64,000 bases of DNA from Aselliscus stoliczkanus (lineage: Eukaryota; Chordata; Mammalia; Chiroptera; Hipposideridae): contig CM066737.1 of NCBI GenBank assembly GCA_033961575.1, positions 53,854,771-53,918,770 on the forward strand, written 5' to 3'. Positions 36,605 through 50,144 of this stretch are shown here, piece by piece (positions within the stretch are counted from its first letter, which is position 1; each line of letters begins with the position of its first letter). A program made the position numbers and the translations under genes. The notes beneath the pieces are model-generated. The model was not told where the DNA came from and did no database searches. It saw only the letters and a program-made list of their open reading frames with translations.

Positions 36605-39600
36605 GCAGAATAGATGGGTGCTGTGCCAACTGCCTCCCAGGATCACACCAAAATTACAAATAATTTATATAAAATTCAACCTCGGAAGTCATCTGAATAC
36701 TAGATGAACAGAACCTCTAAACAAAGGATTTAAGTTAGAGGCCACACCGAGACTGGTAGGAGGGACGGAGATGAGAGGCAGGCTGATCCAGGCCCACAGA
36801 GAGAGGGTGAACCCCGTGAGGGACACCTCAGTGGCAGAGAGGCTTCTCCTGTTGGAGAGGGACCTTCCATACCTAAGCAGAGCTCCCCAACCTGGAGTCA
36901 CTTTGCCGGGAAGAGGAGTTCCACGATAGCTGGCAGTAGAAATTAGTGAGGACTCTCTTTGCTCGGCTCGGTGAGGCTGAGGGCGGCTGGAGATCCATTG
37001 GGGCCGGTGCATGTGTTCACTCACCAGTGAACACTCACCCAGTTCCTGGTGGAGGGAGTGGCTCTGTAAGCAGGGCCCAGGAGCCTGTGGGGAGGGACTG
37101 AACTGAGAGCCTTTAGCACAGGAGCTGGAGGTTTTGGGAACATTGCTCCCCTGTATGGAGCTTGTACACGAGTATTGTACAGGAGGGCGCCATTTTACAG
37201 GGTTGGGCCCTCCCACAGAGGGTCAGGTCCGGGGGCCGAATTGGTCTGTGGAATCCATGCAGGCGTGTGTGTGCACACTGGGAGTGTTGAGCTGGGAGCT
37301 GCACTCTGGTGTGATCTGGCCGGGGCATTTGTGGCACGTTTGTGCAGTGCAGGAGGGCACACTTCTCTGACTTGATGGGGGCCACTGACCACACTCTGTG
37401 GTGCCTTGGGGGCCTGCCTCACCCAATTAGAGCTCCATTGCCAGGGCACCCTAAACTCCTGCTGCCTGGCCCCCAACTCCACAGGCCACAGAGGGTTTTT
37501 GCAGCAGTGTACAGTTCGTAGCAACCTGTGAGGATTTTTGATGGTGAGCACCGCCTCAGAGCACACGGCAGCTAATTGCGTGAAGCTCACTGCGAGCCTG
37601 AGAGAGATAACTGGCACATGACAACTATATGTTGGGCTTTTCCCCCCAACACAGCTGGTGCTGAGTCGCCCAGAGACACTCTATTGCTGCGCAATGGTAG
37701 ACAGATTAAAGTAGTTGGAGAGGCTTTTCCTCCCTCTTTTTTCTTGGTTTTCCTTTTATTTCCTTTCTTTAAATTATTCTTTTTTTTCCCTTTCCTTCTC
37801 TTTCATCTTTTTGTTCCTTTATCATTTGTCTATTTTCTTTTGTTGTTGTTGTTTCTTGGGCTTGTTTATCTGGTTATAGCTTTGGTTACTCTTTTTCTGT
37901 CTTCTGCTGTTTTTGTGTTTTTGTCTCTTTTATATATTTTTGTTTCTCCTGTCTGATCATTGTTTATCAGGTTTTTGTTGGGGTATACTTTTTTTTTGCT
38001 GTTGTTGTGTTGCCTCGCTTTGTTTTTGTTTTATAAAGTGGACGTGGGCCTACCACTGGTCCAGGAGCTGAGACTATATTGAATTTGTAGAAACCACTTG
38101 CCACAGCCTTTAAGCACTTGTACCACCACCACACCCCCCTACAGCTGCATTGCCAGGGGCAATTGGGGAGCCTGGGTGACTGGCCCCACCCCCACAAACT
38201 GTGGCAAAATTTTTTTACAAGAGAAGGTGGTCCGCAAATCCCTGGGGTCATCTTGGTAGTGTTTAGTGACCACAAACCTGCACCACAACCATTTGGGAGC
38301 AGCTTTCGTGAATTTGTGAGCTTGAGCTGAAGGCTGGCTGTAGTTCTCTTGAGATGCTATACAAGGGGGTCACAGGCAAGTATTGGCATAAGACCTGAAC
38401 CTGCATTAACGTCTTAAAAACCACCAATCATGTCTCATAACTCACTTGAACTCCATCCCCCCAGCTAGTGCCACATCGCCGAGAGCACCCTCAACACCAG
38501 GTCAAATAGCCAGACACACGCTCGAAAGAGCCTCTTTCAATAGTTGGTCCTTACCAGCATCTGACAGGTAGCAACAGGCCAAGGGGGTCCGGGGCCATTT
38601 TCTAAACTGCCTCAGTACCATAATTGGTGGCAGCCAGCCTCAGTTCACACAGAGATCATCCCAACATGACACCAGATCCAGCGCGGGTAGCAGCCAACTG
38701 CATACAGCCTCGAGGCAACTAACAGGTAGCTATGGGCCGGTAACAGACAGGGCTGAAATGGCTCTGAGTGGGAGCCTGGCCCAAGAGATACCAAAATCAA
38801 CACACCAAGAGGCCAGTGTTAAGCCAAACCAGAGTACTACCTGGTTGAACCTACAAGTGGCACTCTCAAAGGACATTTTTGACAGGCACAGGAGCCCACA
38901 GAAGCCAAGCCTTCTCTGAGGGGGTCAACCTCCACACAGCAGCTCATACACCGGTCACAGAGCTAATTCTTCCAGGTAATCAGCCTGAGGGTCAATCCAC
39001 CCTCTGACAAGTCAAAAGCAATTAAAGATCAACTTCCACAACGACACCTCTGGAACACACGGGACAGGAGAACACAGAGACTGTGCAATCCGAATATAAA
39101 GGACACATATTACATAAAACCACGTAGCAATGACTGAGAGACATAGGTGATCTACCTAATACAATGAAGCAATCACAGAGTGATAGCCAGAATGAGGAAA
39201 CAAAGAAACATGTCCTAAATAAAAGATCAGAAGAAACCTCTAGAAATGGAACTAAATAAAACAGAGCTATCCAACCTTTCAGAGACAGAGTTTAGAACAC
39301 TGATGATAAGGATGTTTAAGGAACTTAGAGTGGACATAAAGAAGGAGAGAGAAATAATAAATAACAACCAGCTATAACTAAAGAATAAAATAACTGAAAT
39401 GAAGAACACACTCAAAGGAACAACCAGTTGATTAGGTGAAGCAGAGGTTCCCAATCAGTGATTTAGAACACAAAATAGCAGAAATCACCCAAGTGGAACA
39501 ACAAAAAGAAAAATGAATAAAAAATAATAAAAATAGTTTAAGAGACCTGTGGGACAACATTCGCATCAGAGGAGTGCCAGAAGGAGAAGAGAAAGAGCAA

Positions 39601-42600
39601 GAAGGAGAAGAGAAGGAGCAAGGGATCAAGAGCATATTTTAAGAAATAATGACCAAAAACTTCCCTACCCCCATGAAGGAAATTGACATACAGGCCAGGA
39701 AGTGCAGAGAGTTCCAAACAAGCTGAACCCAAACAGGCCCACACCAAGACACAGCATAGTTAAAATGGCAAAGGTAGAAGACAAAGAGGGAATCGTAAAA
39801 GTAGCAAGAGAAAAACAGCGGGATATATATAAAGGAACTCCTATAAGACTAACACTTGACTTTTCTACAGAAACTCTGCAGGCCAGAAGGGAACAGCAGG
39901 AAATATTCAAAGTGATGAAAAACAAAGCCTACAACCAAGATTGTTTGATCCAGGAAGGCTATCACTTAAAATTGAAGGAGAGATAAAGAACTTCTCAGAA
40001 AAGAATAAGCTAAAGGAATTCATTACCACCAAGCCAGTGTTGCAGGAAATGTTAAAAGGGCTTTTTTAAACAGAAGAAAGGGGAAAACAAACTAACAAAG
40101 GAAGACCAGAAATACGAATAACAAAATGGCAATATAAATGTACCTATCAGTAATCACTTTAAATGTCAATGGGCTAAATGCTCCAATCAAAAGACATAGA
40201 GTGGCTGAATGGATAAGAAAACAGGACCCATGCGTATACCGTCTACAAGAGTCTCATCTCAGATCAAAAGACACACACATAAAGGGATGGAATAAGATAT
40301 TTCATGCAAATGGAAACGAGTAAAAAGCTGGAGTAGCAATTTTATTTGGGACAAAATAGACTTTAAAACGAACACTATACTAAAAGACAAACATAATAAT
40401 AAAAAGATGGATCCAACAAGAGGACATAACCTTAGTAAACATCTATGCACCCAACATAGGAGCTCCTAAATATATAAAATAGATTATGACTGATATAAAG
40501 TCAGAGATCAATGGTAGCACTATCATAATAGGGGATTTTAACACCCCACTGACGTGAATGGACAGATCCTCAAGACAGAAAATCAATACAGAAACAGTGG
40601 CCTTAAATGACACTTTAGGCCAGTTGGAGTTAATCGAAATTTTTAGAACATTTCACCCCAAAGCAACAGAATATACATTCTTCTCAAGTGCACATGGAAT
40701 ATTTTCCAAGATAGACCACATGTTAGGCCACAAAACAAGTCTCGATAAATTTAAGAAGATTCAAATCATATCAAACATCTTCTCTGACCACAATGCTATG
40801 AAACTAGAAATCAATTATAAGAAGAAATCTGGAAAGCACACAAATATATGTAAGTTGAATAATATGTTTTGAAATAGTGAATGGGTCAACAATGAGATCA
40901 AGGAAGAAATCAAAAGATACCTCGAGACAAATGAAAATGAAAACACAATTACCCCAAATCTATGGGATGCAGCGAAAGCAGTCCGAAGAAGGAAATTCAT
41001 AGCAATGGAGACCTATCCAAAGAAACAACAAAAATCTGAACTCAACAGGCTATCTTTGCATTGAAGGTAACTGGAAAAAGAACAGCAAAACAAGGCCAAA
41101 GGGAGATAAGAAAGAAAATAATAATAACCAGAGCAGAAATAAATGAAATAGAGACCAAAAATAAATAAATAAATAAAATAAAAAACATCAATGAAACCAA
41201 GAGCCATTTTTTTGAAAAGATAAACAAAATTAGCAGGCCCTTAGCCAGACTCATCAAAAAAAAAGAGAGGACCCCAGATTATAAAATCAGAAATGAAAGA
41301 GGAGAAGTGAAAACAGATACCACAGAAATACAGAAAATTAATAAAAAATACTACGAGCAACTATATACCAAGAAATTAGACAATCTGGAAGAAATGGATA
41401 AATTTCTAGAAGCACACAATCTTCCAGGACTGTATCAAGAAGAAATAGAAACTCTGAACAGACTGATTACTACCAAAGAAATTGAATCAGTAATCAACAA
41501 GCTTCCAACAAACAAAGTCCTGGCCTAGATGGCTTCACAGGTGAATTTTACAAAACATTCAAACAAGAATTAACACCTATTGTCCTCAAACTATTCCAAA
41601 AAGTGCAGGAGGGAAAGCTCCCAAGCACATTTTACGAGGCCACTATTACACTGATCCCAAAATCAGACAAAGACATTATTTAAAGAAAAACTACAAGCCA
41701 ATATCCTCAATGAACATAGACGCAAATGACCTCAACAAAATACTCACAAACTGGATTCAGCAACACATTAAAAAGATCATACATGATGATCAAGTGGGAT
41801 TCATTCCTGGTATGCAAGGTTGGATCAATATCTGCAAATCAATTAATGTGATGCTGCATTAACAAAATGAAAAATAAAAATCATATGATTGTATCAATAG
41901 ATGTAGAAAAAGCATTTGACAAAAGGCAGCAGCCCCTTATAAAAAACTCTTAGCAAAATGGGAATAGAGGGATCATATCTCAATACAATAAAGGCCATAT
42001 ATGAACAGCCCACAGCTAACATCATACTCAATGAGGAAAGGCTAAAAGCTTTCCCCTTAAGATCAGGAACAAGACAAGGCTGTCCACTTTCACCACTGTT
42101 ATTCAAAATAGCAATGGAAGTTCTAGCCACAGCAATCACCAAGAAAATGAAATAAAAGTTATCCAAATTGGAAAGGAGGAGGTAAAATTGTCATTATATG
42201 CAGATGACATGATAATACATAGAGACAATCCCAAAGACCCCACCCAAACACTGATGAATAAATTTAGTAAAGTAGCAGGACACAAAATTAATATACAGAA
42301 ATCAGTTGTATTTTTATACAACAATACACTATCAGAAGTGGAAATCAAGAAATCAAACCTATCTATAATTGCTTCAACAACAATAAAATACTTAGGAATA
42401 AATTACACCAAAGAAGTAAAACACATGTACTTGGAAAATTATGACCCTGAGGAAAGAAATCAAAGAAGATACAAATAAATGGAAATACATACCATGTTCA
42501 TGGATAGGAAGAATTAATATACTTAACATGTCAATACTACCTAAGGCAATATACAGATTCAACGTAATTCCTATCAAACTATTGTCATGGCAATCTTAAG

Positions 42601-43347
42601 AAATAAGAACGAAATGGAGGTATCACAGTAAACGACATCAAATCATACTACAGGGCTATAGTAATCAAAATAGCATGGTACTGGCATAAAAACAGACATA
42701 TAGATCAATGGAACAGAATAGAGAGCTGAAAAATATATCCATTCATATTGGTAATTTAATCTATGACAATGGATGTAAGAACTTACATTGGGGTAAAGAT
42801 AACCTATTTAATAAATGGTGCTGGGAAAATTGGACTGACACATGCAAAAAACTGAAACAGGACCACCTTCTTATGCCATATACAAGAACAAAATCAAAAT
42901 GGATTAAAGCCTGAAATTTAAGACCTGAAACCATAAAACTCATAGAAGAAAACACAGGGAGTAAATTTGCAGACATTACCCTGAATCATAATTTTACTGA
43001 TATATCCCCTCAGACAAGGGAAGTAAGAGAAAATAATAACCATATGGGACTACATCAAACTTTAAAGTTTTTTTCACAGCAAAAGAAACCATCAATAAAA
43101 CAAAAAGGAAGCCTACTGAATGGGAGAAGATATTGGTCAAGGACATATCTGATAAAGGGTTACTATCCAAAATTTATAATACGCTCATTCAACTAACACC
43201 AAAAAAAACCCCAACAACCCAATTAAAAAACGGGCAGAGGATATTAAGAGACATTTCTCTAAAGAGGACATACAGATGGCCAACAGGTATATGAAAAAAT
43301 GTTCAACCTCTCTAGTCATTAGGGAAATGCAAATAAAAACTACAGTG
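36605..43347 (+). mobile_element. Near-full-length LINE-1, inactive
   Basis: 5'UTR from 'ttaagatggcagaatagatg' to about 39170, including a T/C-rich block at 37720-37960; ORF1 about 39180-40070 (RVPNKLNPNRPTPRH at 39705); ORF2 from about 40138 with the endonuclease start SVITLNVNGLNAPIKRHRVA, the RT motifs [14 protein letters not shown] (about 42065) and SLYADDMI (42190), and the C-terminal region to 43347. Many stops and frameshifts. The 3' end is missing at a SINE junction. Open frames on either strand are fragments of this element. Confidence 0.93.
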
Positions 43348-43676
43348 AGTGCTGGCCAAGTGGCGTGCTGGTTAAGAGTTTGCTCGGGAGCACCAGCTCT
43401 GAGCAGCAGGGCCCAAGTTTGGATCCCACCTGAGGGCCAGTTACGCTGCACCCTCTACAGCTTCCATAAGGTACCGTGAGTGGCCGGCAGCTGGCGTTAG
43501 CTGCTGTGGGTCACTGAGAGTGGCTCTCCAGTGGTCGGTGACCCATCTGCCTCAGCAGGGAAGAGCGCAATGATCACAATACCAACATGGGCCAGTGAAG
43601 CGACGTCCTCCACAACTAGACTGAAGAATAAAAGGACAGCAACTTCTCTGTTCCCCTTCCCCATTTCCCCAACACT
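43348..43676 (+). mobile_element. Long-form SINE variant without tail
   Basis: Head, GC-rich body and the 'tccccttccccatttcccc' tail, but the AATAAA/poly(A) end and the second target copy are missing. L1 sequence of a different part of ORF2 follows directly. Confidence 0.85.
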
Positions 43677-44504
43677 ACATTAAAAAGATTATACATCACA
43701 AACAAGTGGAGTTCATTCTAGGGGAACAAGGATCACTCACCATATACAAATTGATCAATGTGATACACCACTTAAACAAAATAAAATATAAAAAATATGA
43801 TTATATTAATAGATGCAGAAAAAGCATTTGACAAGATACAACATCCATTTGTGATTGAAACAGTTAATAAAATGGTATAGAAGGAAAAGACCTTAATGTA
43901 ATAAAGGTCATATATGACAAACCCTCAGCTAATATCACACTTAATGGTGAAAAACTGAAGTCTTTTGTTCTATGATCAGGAACAAGACAGGGTTGCCCCA
44001 TATCACCACTGTTATTCAGCATAGTGTTGGAAGTCCTAGTCAGAGCAATCAGGCAAGAGAGAGAAATAAAAGGCATTCAAATTAGCAATGAAGACATTAA
44101 ATGTCACTTTTTGTAGATGACATGATTCTTTGTATAGAAAATCTTAAACACTCTAAACTATTAGAAACAATAAAAGAATACAGTAAAGTTGCTGACTACA
44201 AAATCAACGTACAAAAAATTCCTTGCATTCCTATATATTAACAACGAAACTTCAGAAATAGAAATGAGAAAAAAAATTCCTTTTGCCACTGGAACAGAAA
44301 GAATAAAATACCTAGGAATAAACTCAAGAAATCATGTGCAAGACCTATACATTGAAAACTATAGGACATTCTTAGAAGAAATTGAAGATGACACAAATAA
44401 ATGGCAAGATATTCCATGTTCATGCATTGAAATAATCAACATAGTTAAAATGGCCATATTACCCAAAGCAATATACAGATTTAATGCAATCCCCACGGCA
44501 TTTT

Positions 44505-46255
44505 TTTTAAAATTGGTTTCAGGTGTACAACACAGTACAATAGTTATACTTTTTAACCCTCAAAGTGAAAACCCCCCTCCCCCATTTAGCCACCCCACTC
44601 CTCCCCCCTAATCATATATATCTATTACACTTCCTCTGAATCCCTTCCACATTATAATCCACATCCTGTGACTATCTATATATTCAATTACAGTTGGTAT
44701 ACAATATTATACAACCTCAGCTTCAGGTGTACAGTGCAGTGATCAAGCCTCTACTCCATCCACGAAATGGTCTCCCTAACAAGACATATGACCATCTGAC
44801 ACCCCACAAAATATTTACAACATTATTAATTATATTCCCTGAACTGTCTTTCATATCCCTGTGGCAATATTGTAGTTGCCTATTTTTGCTGTCTAATCCC
44901 TTCCCCTTCTCCCTCATCCCCACCCCCCTCCCAACTAGCAACCCTGTATTTCCTCTATATCTATGAGTCTGTTTGTTTCCTTTGCTCATTCATTCAGTTT
45001 TTCAGATTCCACATATGAGATCATATGGTATTTTCTTTCTCTGACTGACTTATTTCACTTAACATAATAGTCTCTAGATCCATCTATATCATTGCGAATG
45101 GTATGATTTCATTCTTCTTTATAGTGGAGTAATACTCCATTGTATAAATATACCACCGTTTCTTAATCCAGTCATCTACCGATGGGCATTTCGGTTGTTT
45201 CCAAGTCTTAGCTATTGTAAATAGTGCTGCAATGAACATAGGGGTGCATACTTTTTTTGAATTAGTGTCTTGGGTTTTTCAGGATAAATACCTAAGAGTG
45301 GAATTCCTAGGTCATATGGCAATTCCATTTTCAGGTTTTTGAGATACCTCCATATTGATTTCCATAATGGTTGCACAAATCTGCAATCCCACCAACAGTG
45401 CAGCATGGTCTCCTTTTCCCCACAGCCCCGCCAGCATTTGTTGTTTGTTGATTTATTGATGATCGCCATTCTGACTGGAGTGAGGTAGTATCTCATAGTG
45501 GTTTTTATTTGCATTTCCCTAATGATCAGAGAGGTTGAACATTTTTTCATATGCCTGTTGGCCTTCTGTATGTCCTCTTTAGAGAAATGTCTCTTCATAT
45601 CTTCTGCCCATTTTTTAATTGGGTTGTTTGTTTTTTTGGTGTTGAGTTTCATGAGTGTTTTATAAATTTTGGATATTAAGCCCTTATCAGATATATCGTT
45701 GGCAAATATATTCTCCCATTCAGTAGGCTTCCTTTTTGTTTTATTAATGGTTTCCTTTGTTGTGAAAAAACTTTTAAGTCTGATATAATCCCATATGTTC
45801 ATTTTTTCTCTTACTTCCCTTGCCCACAGGGATGTATCAGTAAAAATATTGCTCTGGGTAATGTCTGCAAATGTACTCCCTATATTTTCTTTTAGGAGTT
45901 TTATGGTTTCAGGTCTTACATTTAAGTCTTTAATCCATTTTGAATTTGTTCTTGTATATGGCATAAGGAGGTGGTCCAGTTTCATTTTTTTGCATGTGTT
46001 AGTCCAATTTTCCCAGCACCATATATTGAATAGACTATCTTTACTCCAATGTAAATTCTTGCTTCCATTGTCATAGATTAAATGACCATATATAGATGAG
46101 TTTATTCCTGGGCTCTCTATGCTATTCCATTGGTCTATGTGTCTGTTTTTATGCCAGTACCATACTGTCTTGATTTACTGTAGCCATGTAGTATGTTTTG
46201 ATGTCTGGTAGCGTGATTTCCCCCCAACTTTGTTCTTATTTTTCAGGATTGCCCA
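44505..46255 (-). mobile_element. Younger LINE-1 3' part, ORF2 C-terminus largely open
   Basis: An antisense L1 with its 3'UTR at 44505-45000 and ORF2 C-terminus to 46255. A 257-codon frame (45985-45212) is uninterrupted and carries the cysteine-rich end region ([20 protein letters not shown]). The target-site duplication is 'ggcatttttaaaa' (about 44498 and 46258). The open frame suggests it is younger than its host, but it is 5'-truncated and has no RT core. Confidence 0.92.
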
Positions 46256-46557
46256 ATGGCATTTTTAAAAGAAATATAACAAAAATCATCATGTTTGTAT
46301 AGAATCACAAAAACCTCCAAATAGCCAAGCAATCCTAAGGAAAAAAAACAAGACTGGAGGTATCACATTCCCTGACTTCAATTTGTACTATAAGATGACA
46401 ATGATCAGCATGGTATTGGCAGAAAAAGAGACACATAGATGAATGGAATAAAATTGACAACCCAGAAATAAACCTGAATATATATGGACAGATAATTTTT
46501 GACAAAGAGGCCAAACACATATAATGGAAAAAAGAAAGCCTCTTTAATAAATGATGC

Positions 46558-47055
46558 TGGGGGCCGGCCGAGTGGCTCAGTTACTTAAGAGTTGGCTTAC
46601 TGCGTGTGCTCTGAGCATCAGTTTGATTCTCACATGGGCCAGTGAACGCTGCGCCCAAGCTGAGATGTCGCTGAGCTGCCAATAGATGGCAGGATGGCTC
46701 AGCTAATGTAACAACAAGATTGCCTGTTCAATGGTGGGCTATGTCCACACGCAACTAAAGATTGAACTTGGCATCTTGAGGTGAGCTGCCGCCCCGATGG
46801 CTCAGTAGACAGGGCGTGCTCTCTTAACAACTAGGCTGCTGGTTCGACTCCTGCATTGGATGGTGGCTAGGCCCACCTGCAACTAAGACTGAACACAACA
46901 CCTTGAGCTTAGAGGCCACGAGCTGCCAATGGGAAGCCAGATGGCGACTGGCGCCCTCCACAATGAAGATTGAAGAACAACAACTTGGCTGATCTCCTCC
47001 CCCAATTCCCCAACATTGTTCCCCTCCCTCAATTCTCCAATAAAATATTTAAAAA
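46558..47055 (+). mobile_element. Trimeric tRNA-headed SINE
   Basis: Three heads as at 35868, here starting with the intact 'ggccggccgagtggctcag'. 'taataaatgatgctgg' at about 46543 and its near copy at about 47065 are the target-site duplication. Confidence 0.92.
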
Positions 47056-47477
47056 CTAACTAAATAAATGATGCTGGGAAAATTGGAAAGCCACATGCAA
47101 AAGAATGAAACTAGACTGGTATATGTCACCATATACCAAAATTAACATAAAATGTACCAAAGACATAAACATAAGTCATCAAACAATAAATTGCATAGAA
47201 GAAAGTATAGGTACTAAACTTAGGGACCTTGGGTTTGAAGCAGATTTTATGAAATTGACCTCAAAGAAAAGGGAAGTAAAAGCAAATATAAGTGAATCAG
47301 ACTGGATCAGGCTAAAAAGCTTCTGCACAGCAAAGGAAACTATAATACCAACAAAAGAAAGAAGTATCCAACCAAATGGGAGACATTTGCAAACATCGTC
47401 TCCAATAAGGGGCTAATATCAAAAACATATAAAGAACTTGTACAACCCAACAAGAAAAAAAGAATCCATTTAAAAAA

Positions 47478-47945
47478 TGGGTAGGTGGACTGGCCAAGTG
47501 GCACACTGTTTAAGAGTTGGCTTGGGATGCCAGCTCTGGGCAGCAGGGCCCTGGTTCAGATCCCACATTAGGGCCAATGACACTGCGCCCTCTACAGCTA
47601 AGATGGTGAACAACAGCTCAACCTGGAGTTGGGCTACCGTGAGTCGTCGGCGACACCACAGGCTGCAGTGGGGCTGCAGTGGGCTGCCTTAAAGCTACCA
47701 TGAGTGGCTGGCAGCCGGCGTGAGCTGCCAAGAGCCACCATGAGTGGCTGTCCACTGGCCAGCGACCGATCTGCCTCACCCAGGAAGAGCGCAGTGATCA
47801 CAATACCAACAGGAGCCAGTGAAACGACATCCTCTGCAACTAGACTGAAGAACAAAAAGGACAGCAACTTGTCTGTTCCCCTTCCCCAATTCCCCAAAGC
47901 TGTTCCGCTTCCCCAATACCTGATTAAATCTTAAAAACAAAACAA
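47478..47945 (+). mobile_element. Long-form SINE
   Basis: Head with a modified insert ('gccagctctgggcagcaggg'), GC-rich body, C-rich tail and an A-rich end. Inserted in the ORF2 host at 'aaaaaatgggtagg'. Confidence 0.88.
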
Positions 47946-48011
47946 AACAAAAAACTGGTAGTTAACCTGAACAGACACTTCTCCCCAAAAGACATACAAA
48001 CAGCCAACAGA

Positions 48012-48241
48012 TACCGTGTTTCCCCCCAAATAAGACCTAACTAGAAAATAAGCCCTAACATGATTTTGCAGGATGCTTGTAATATAAGCCCTACCCCAAA
48101 CATAAGGCCCAGTTAAGATTGTCAGCCAGACATGACTGTTTGAATATATGTAGAATTTTTACATGAATAAATGAATAAATGTAGATGGTTGAAGCAAAAA
48201 TTAATATAAGATCTGATCTTATTTTTTGGGAAACACAGTAT
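48012..48241. mobile_element. MITE with TA target, inverted ends
   Basis: Left end 'ccgtgtttccccccaaataa' and the reverse complement of the right end 'ctgtgtttcccaaaaaataa' match. Removing the element restores L1 text across a duplicated TA (aacagaTAtatgaa), so this is a Tc1/mariner-superfamily insertion. Confidence 0.82.
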
Positions 48242-48412
48242 ATGAAAAAATGCTAAACTTCACTAGTTATTAGGAAAATGCTAATCAAAAACACAATGAT
48301 ATATCACCTCACATCTGTTAGAATGCCTATCATTAAGACAAATAATAACAAGTGTGGGAGAGGCTATGTAGAAAAAGGAACCCTCATACACTGTTGGTGG
48401 AATGTAAATTGG

Positions 48413-48775
48413 TACAGAAGTTTCCCTTTCATAGTCATTTTGACGTTGGGGAAGAGCCAGAAGTTGCACAGTGCCAGATCCAGTGAATAAGGTGGATGGT
48501 GACACACCATAATGTTTTTACTTGACAGAAATTATCGTACCATAAGTGATGTGTGATATGGAGCATTGTCATGAGGGAGGATAAAGTACAGACACTCACA
48601 AAAGAGGACTTCCAGAACTGCTTTAGAAGGTTACGAGAACTATCGGATAAGTGTGTCCAAATGAGAGGGAGTATTTTGAGGGGGATTAATGGCAATGTGT
48701 CCTTTGCTGTGATAATTTTTTTTTTAAATTTAAACATTCACTGTATTTTTCAATCACGCCTTGTATATATAACAC
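48413..48775. mobile_element. Mariner fragment with internal inversion
   Basis: 48413-48585 reads as a transposase C-terminal catalytic block on the minus strand, whereas 48590-48700 is the transposase end on the plus strand (EDFQNCFRRLRELSDKCVQM, then the 'gagggagtattttgaggggg' end). The same two blocks occur in the element at 54327. Confidence 0.75.
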
Positions 48776-48889
48776 AGTCCTGAGATTCCAATATGTCAGT
48801 AGTTTTTCATATTGATCTGTTCCTGACTTATGGTTCCTACTTGTTTAACTTTTTAAAAAATGTAATGCTAATTATTATTATTTTTTTTA

Positions 48890-49022
48890 GCTGAGCCATC
48901 CTGCCAACTGTTGGCAGTTTAGCGGCAGCTCAGCTCAGGCTGGCACTGAACTGCTGTTGCTCAGAGCTCAGCTCATACCCTTCAGTGAGCTCTTAACCAA
49001 CTGAGCCACTCAGCTGGCCCCT
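48890..49022 (-). mobile_element. Dimer-type SINE fragment
   Basis: On the minus strand a first head, then the start of a second head ('ggatggctcagct') and an A-rich tail. Near-identical in structure to 54650-54782, so it is a real subtype and not a random truncation. Confidence 0.8.
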
Positions 49023-49059
49023 AATTCTCTTTTTAAAAATTCTTTTGTTGTGAAGTAAA

Positions 49060-49230
49060 CATTTTTAAAAAATTAGTTTCAGGTTCACAACACAGTGCAA
49101 TAGTTATACTTTTTACCCCTCAAAGTGGCAACCCCCTCCCCCCAATTCGCCACCCCATTCCCCTACCCATATCATACATATCTATTACAGTTCCCTTGAC
49201 TCCACTCCACACTATACTCCACATCCCGTG

Positions 49231-49284
<54 letters not shown>

Positions 49285-49310
49285 TGAATTACAGTTGGCA
49301 TCTAGAGACT
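49060..49310 (-). mobile_element. LINE-1 3'UTR (antisense) with (TA)n expansion
   Basis: The 'agtttcaggttcacaacaca' 3'UTR lineage, interrupted by about 24 TA units at 49232-49281. Confidence 0.85.
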
Positions 49311-50144
49311 ATTATGTTATGTGAAATAAGTCAGTCGGAGAAAGACTAATGTTATTTATTTAGCTAAGTGACCTCACCATTTCAGTTGTTTGAACTGTGA
49401 ACATAATTCTATACTGTAGTCCTGGGATTCCAAATACTCTCAAGTGATTTTTTCCTATCCATTGCCCAGGGGATATAGCTTTTTGATACTTTCCCATATT
49501 CATGGTCCTAATTTCTCTGGCTCTCCACAACCTTCCAAGTTTATATTAGTTCTACTACACAGGCAAGGAGACCTGTGATCCAGACTTTCCTATCCACGTC
49601 ATTATGGTACTTCAGCCTATAATTATTTAGGCTTCTGTCTGGTTCTTAAATACCCATTAGTAGTTTTAGTTTTAGCTCTTACTCACTACTAAATTTAAAT
49701 TATATGGTTTCTGGCAGCTAAGTATTGCTCATTCTTGTTTTAAACTTGGTTACGTATTTATATTATAATTATTTCACCCTTATTTTCTACATTTTTTTTG
49801 GGGGGAGGTGTAAACTGCAGATACTTTTGTGGGTTCTTAATCTTCCAGAATGAATAGAGGCCAATCCCAAAATAAGAATAACTCAAAAAGCAAGAAGGAC
49901 TTAAAGTACTAAAATGTCTAGTATAGAGAGATGACCCCTTACAAATCTGATTTAAACCAAAAAACTCTAAGGATACCCTACCAGAATTAATTTGCTTTAT
50001 TAAATTACTTCAGAAATGAGCACTAAATTAAAACCAATCAACCTAATAGCAAAGAAAGGAACTATTACTATATTATAAGCTTTGCCTGTATTTATTGTGA
50101 AATTAAAATTAAACTTTCTAGTTAATTATTCTGGATATGAACCC

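Larger units (their letters stand above)
43677..48412 (+). mobile_element. LINE-1 ORF2 host with at least four insertions
   Basis: Sense ORF2 from the RT region onward in pieces: 43677-44504, 46256-46557, 47056-47476, 47950-48012 and 48240-48412. The pieces are continuous in ORF2 order. RT core features are recognisable ('gatgcagaaaaagcatttga'). Broken by an antisense L1, a trimeric SINE, a long SINE and a MITE, and cut at a mariner fragment on the right. Confidence 0.88.

Noticed and set aside
45212..45985. 257-codon open frame as a host gene
   Set aside because: It is the C-terminal end of L1 ORF2, flanked by an L1 3'UTR and a target-site duplication.
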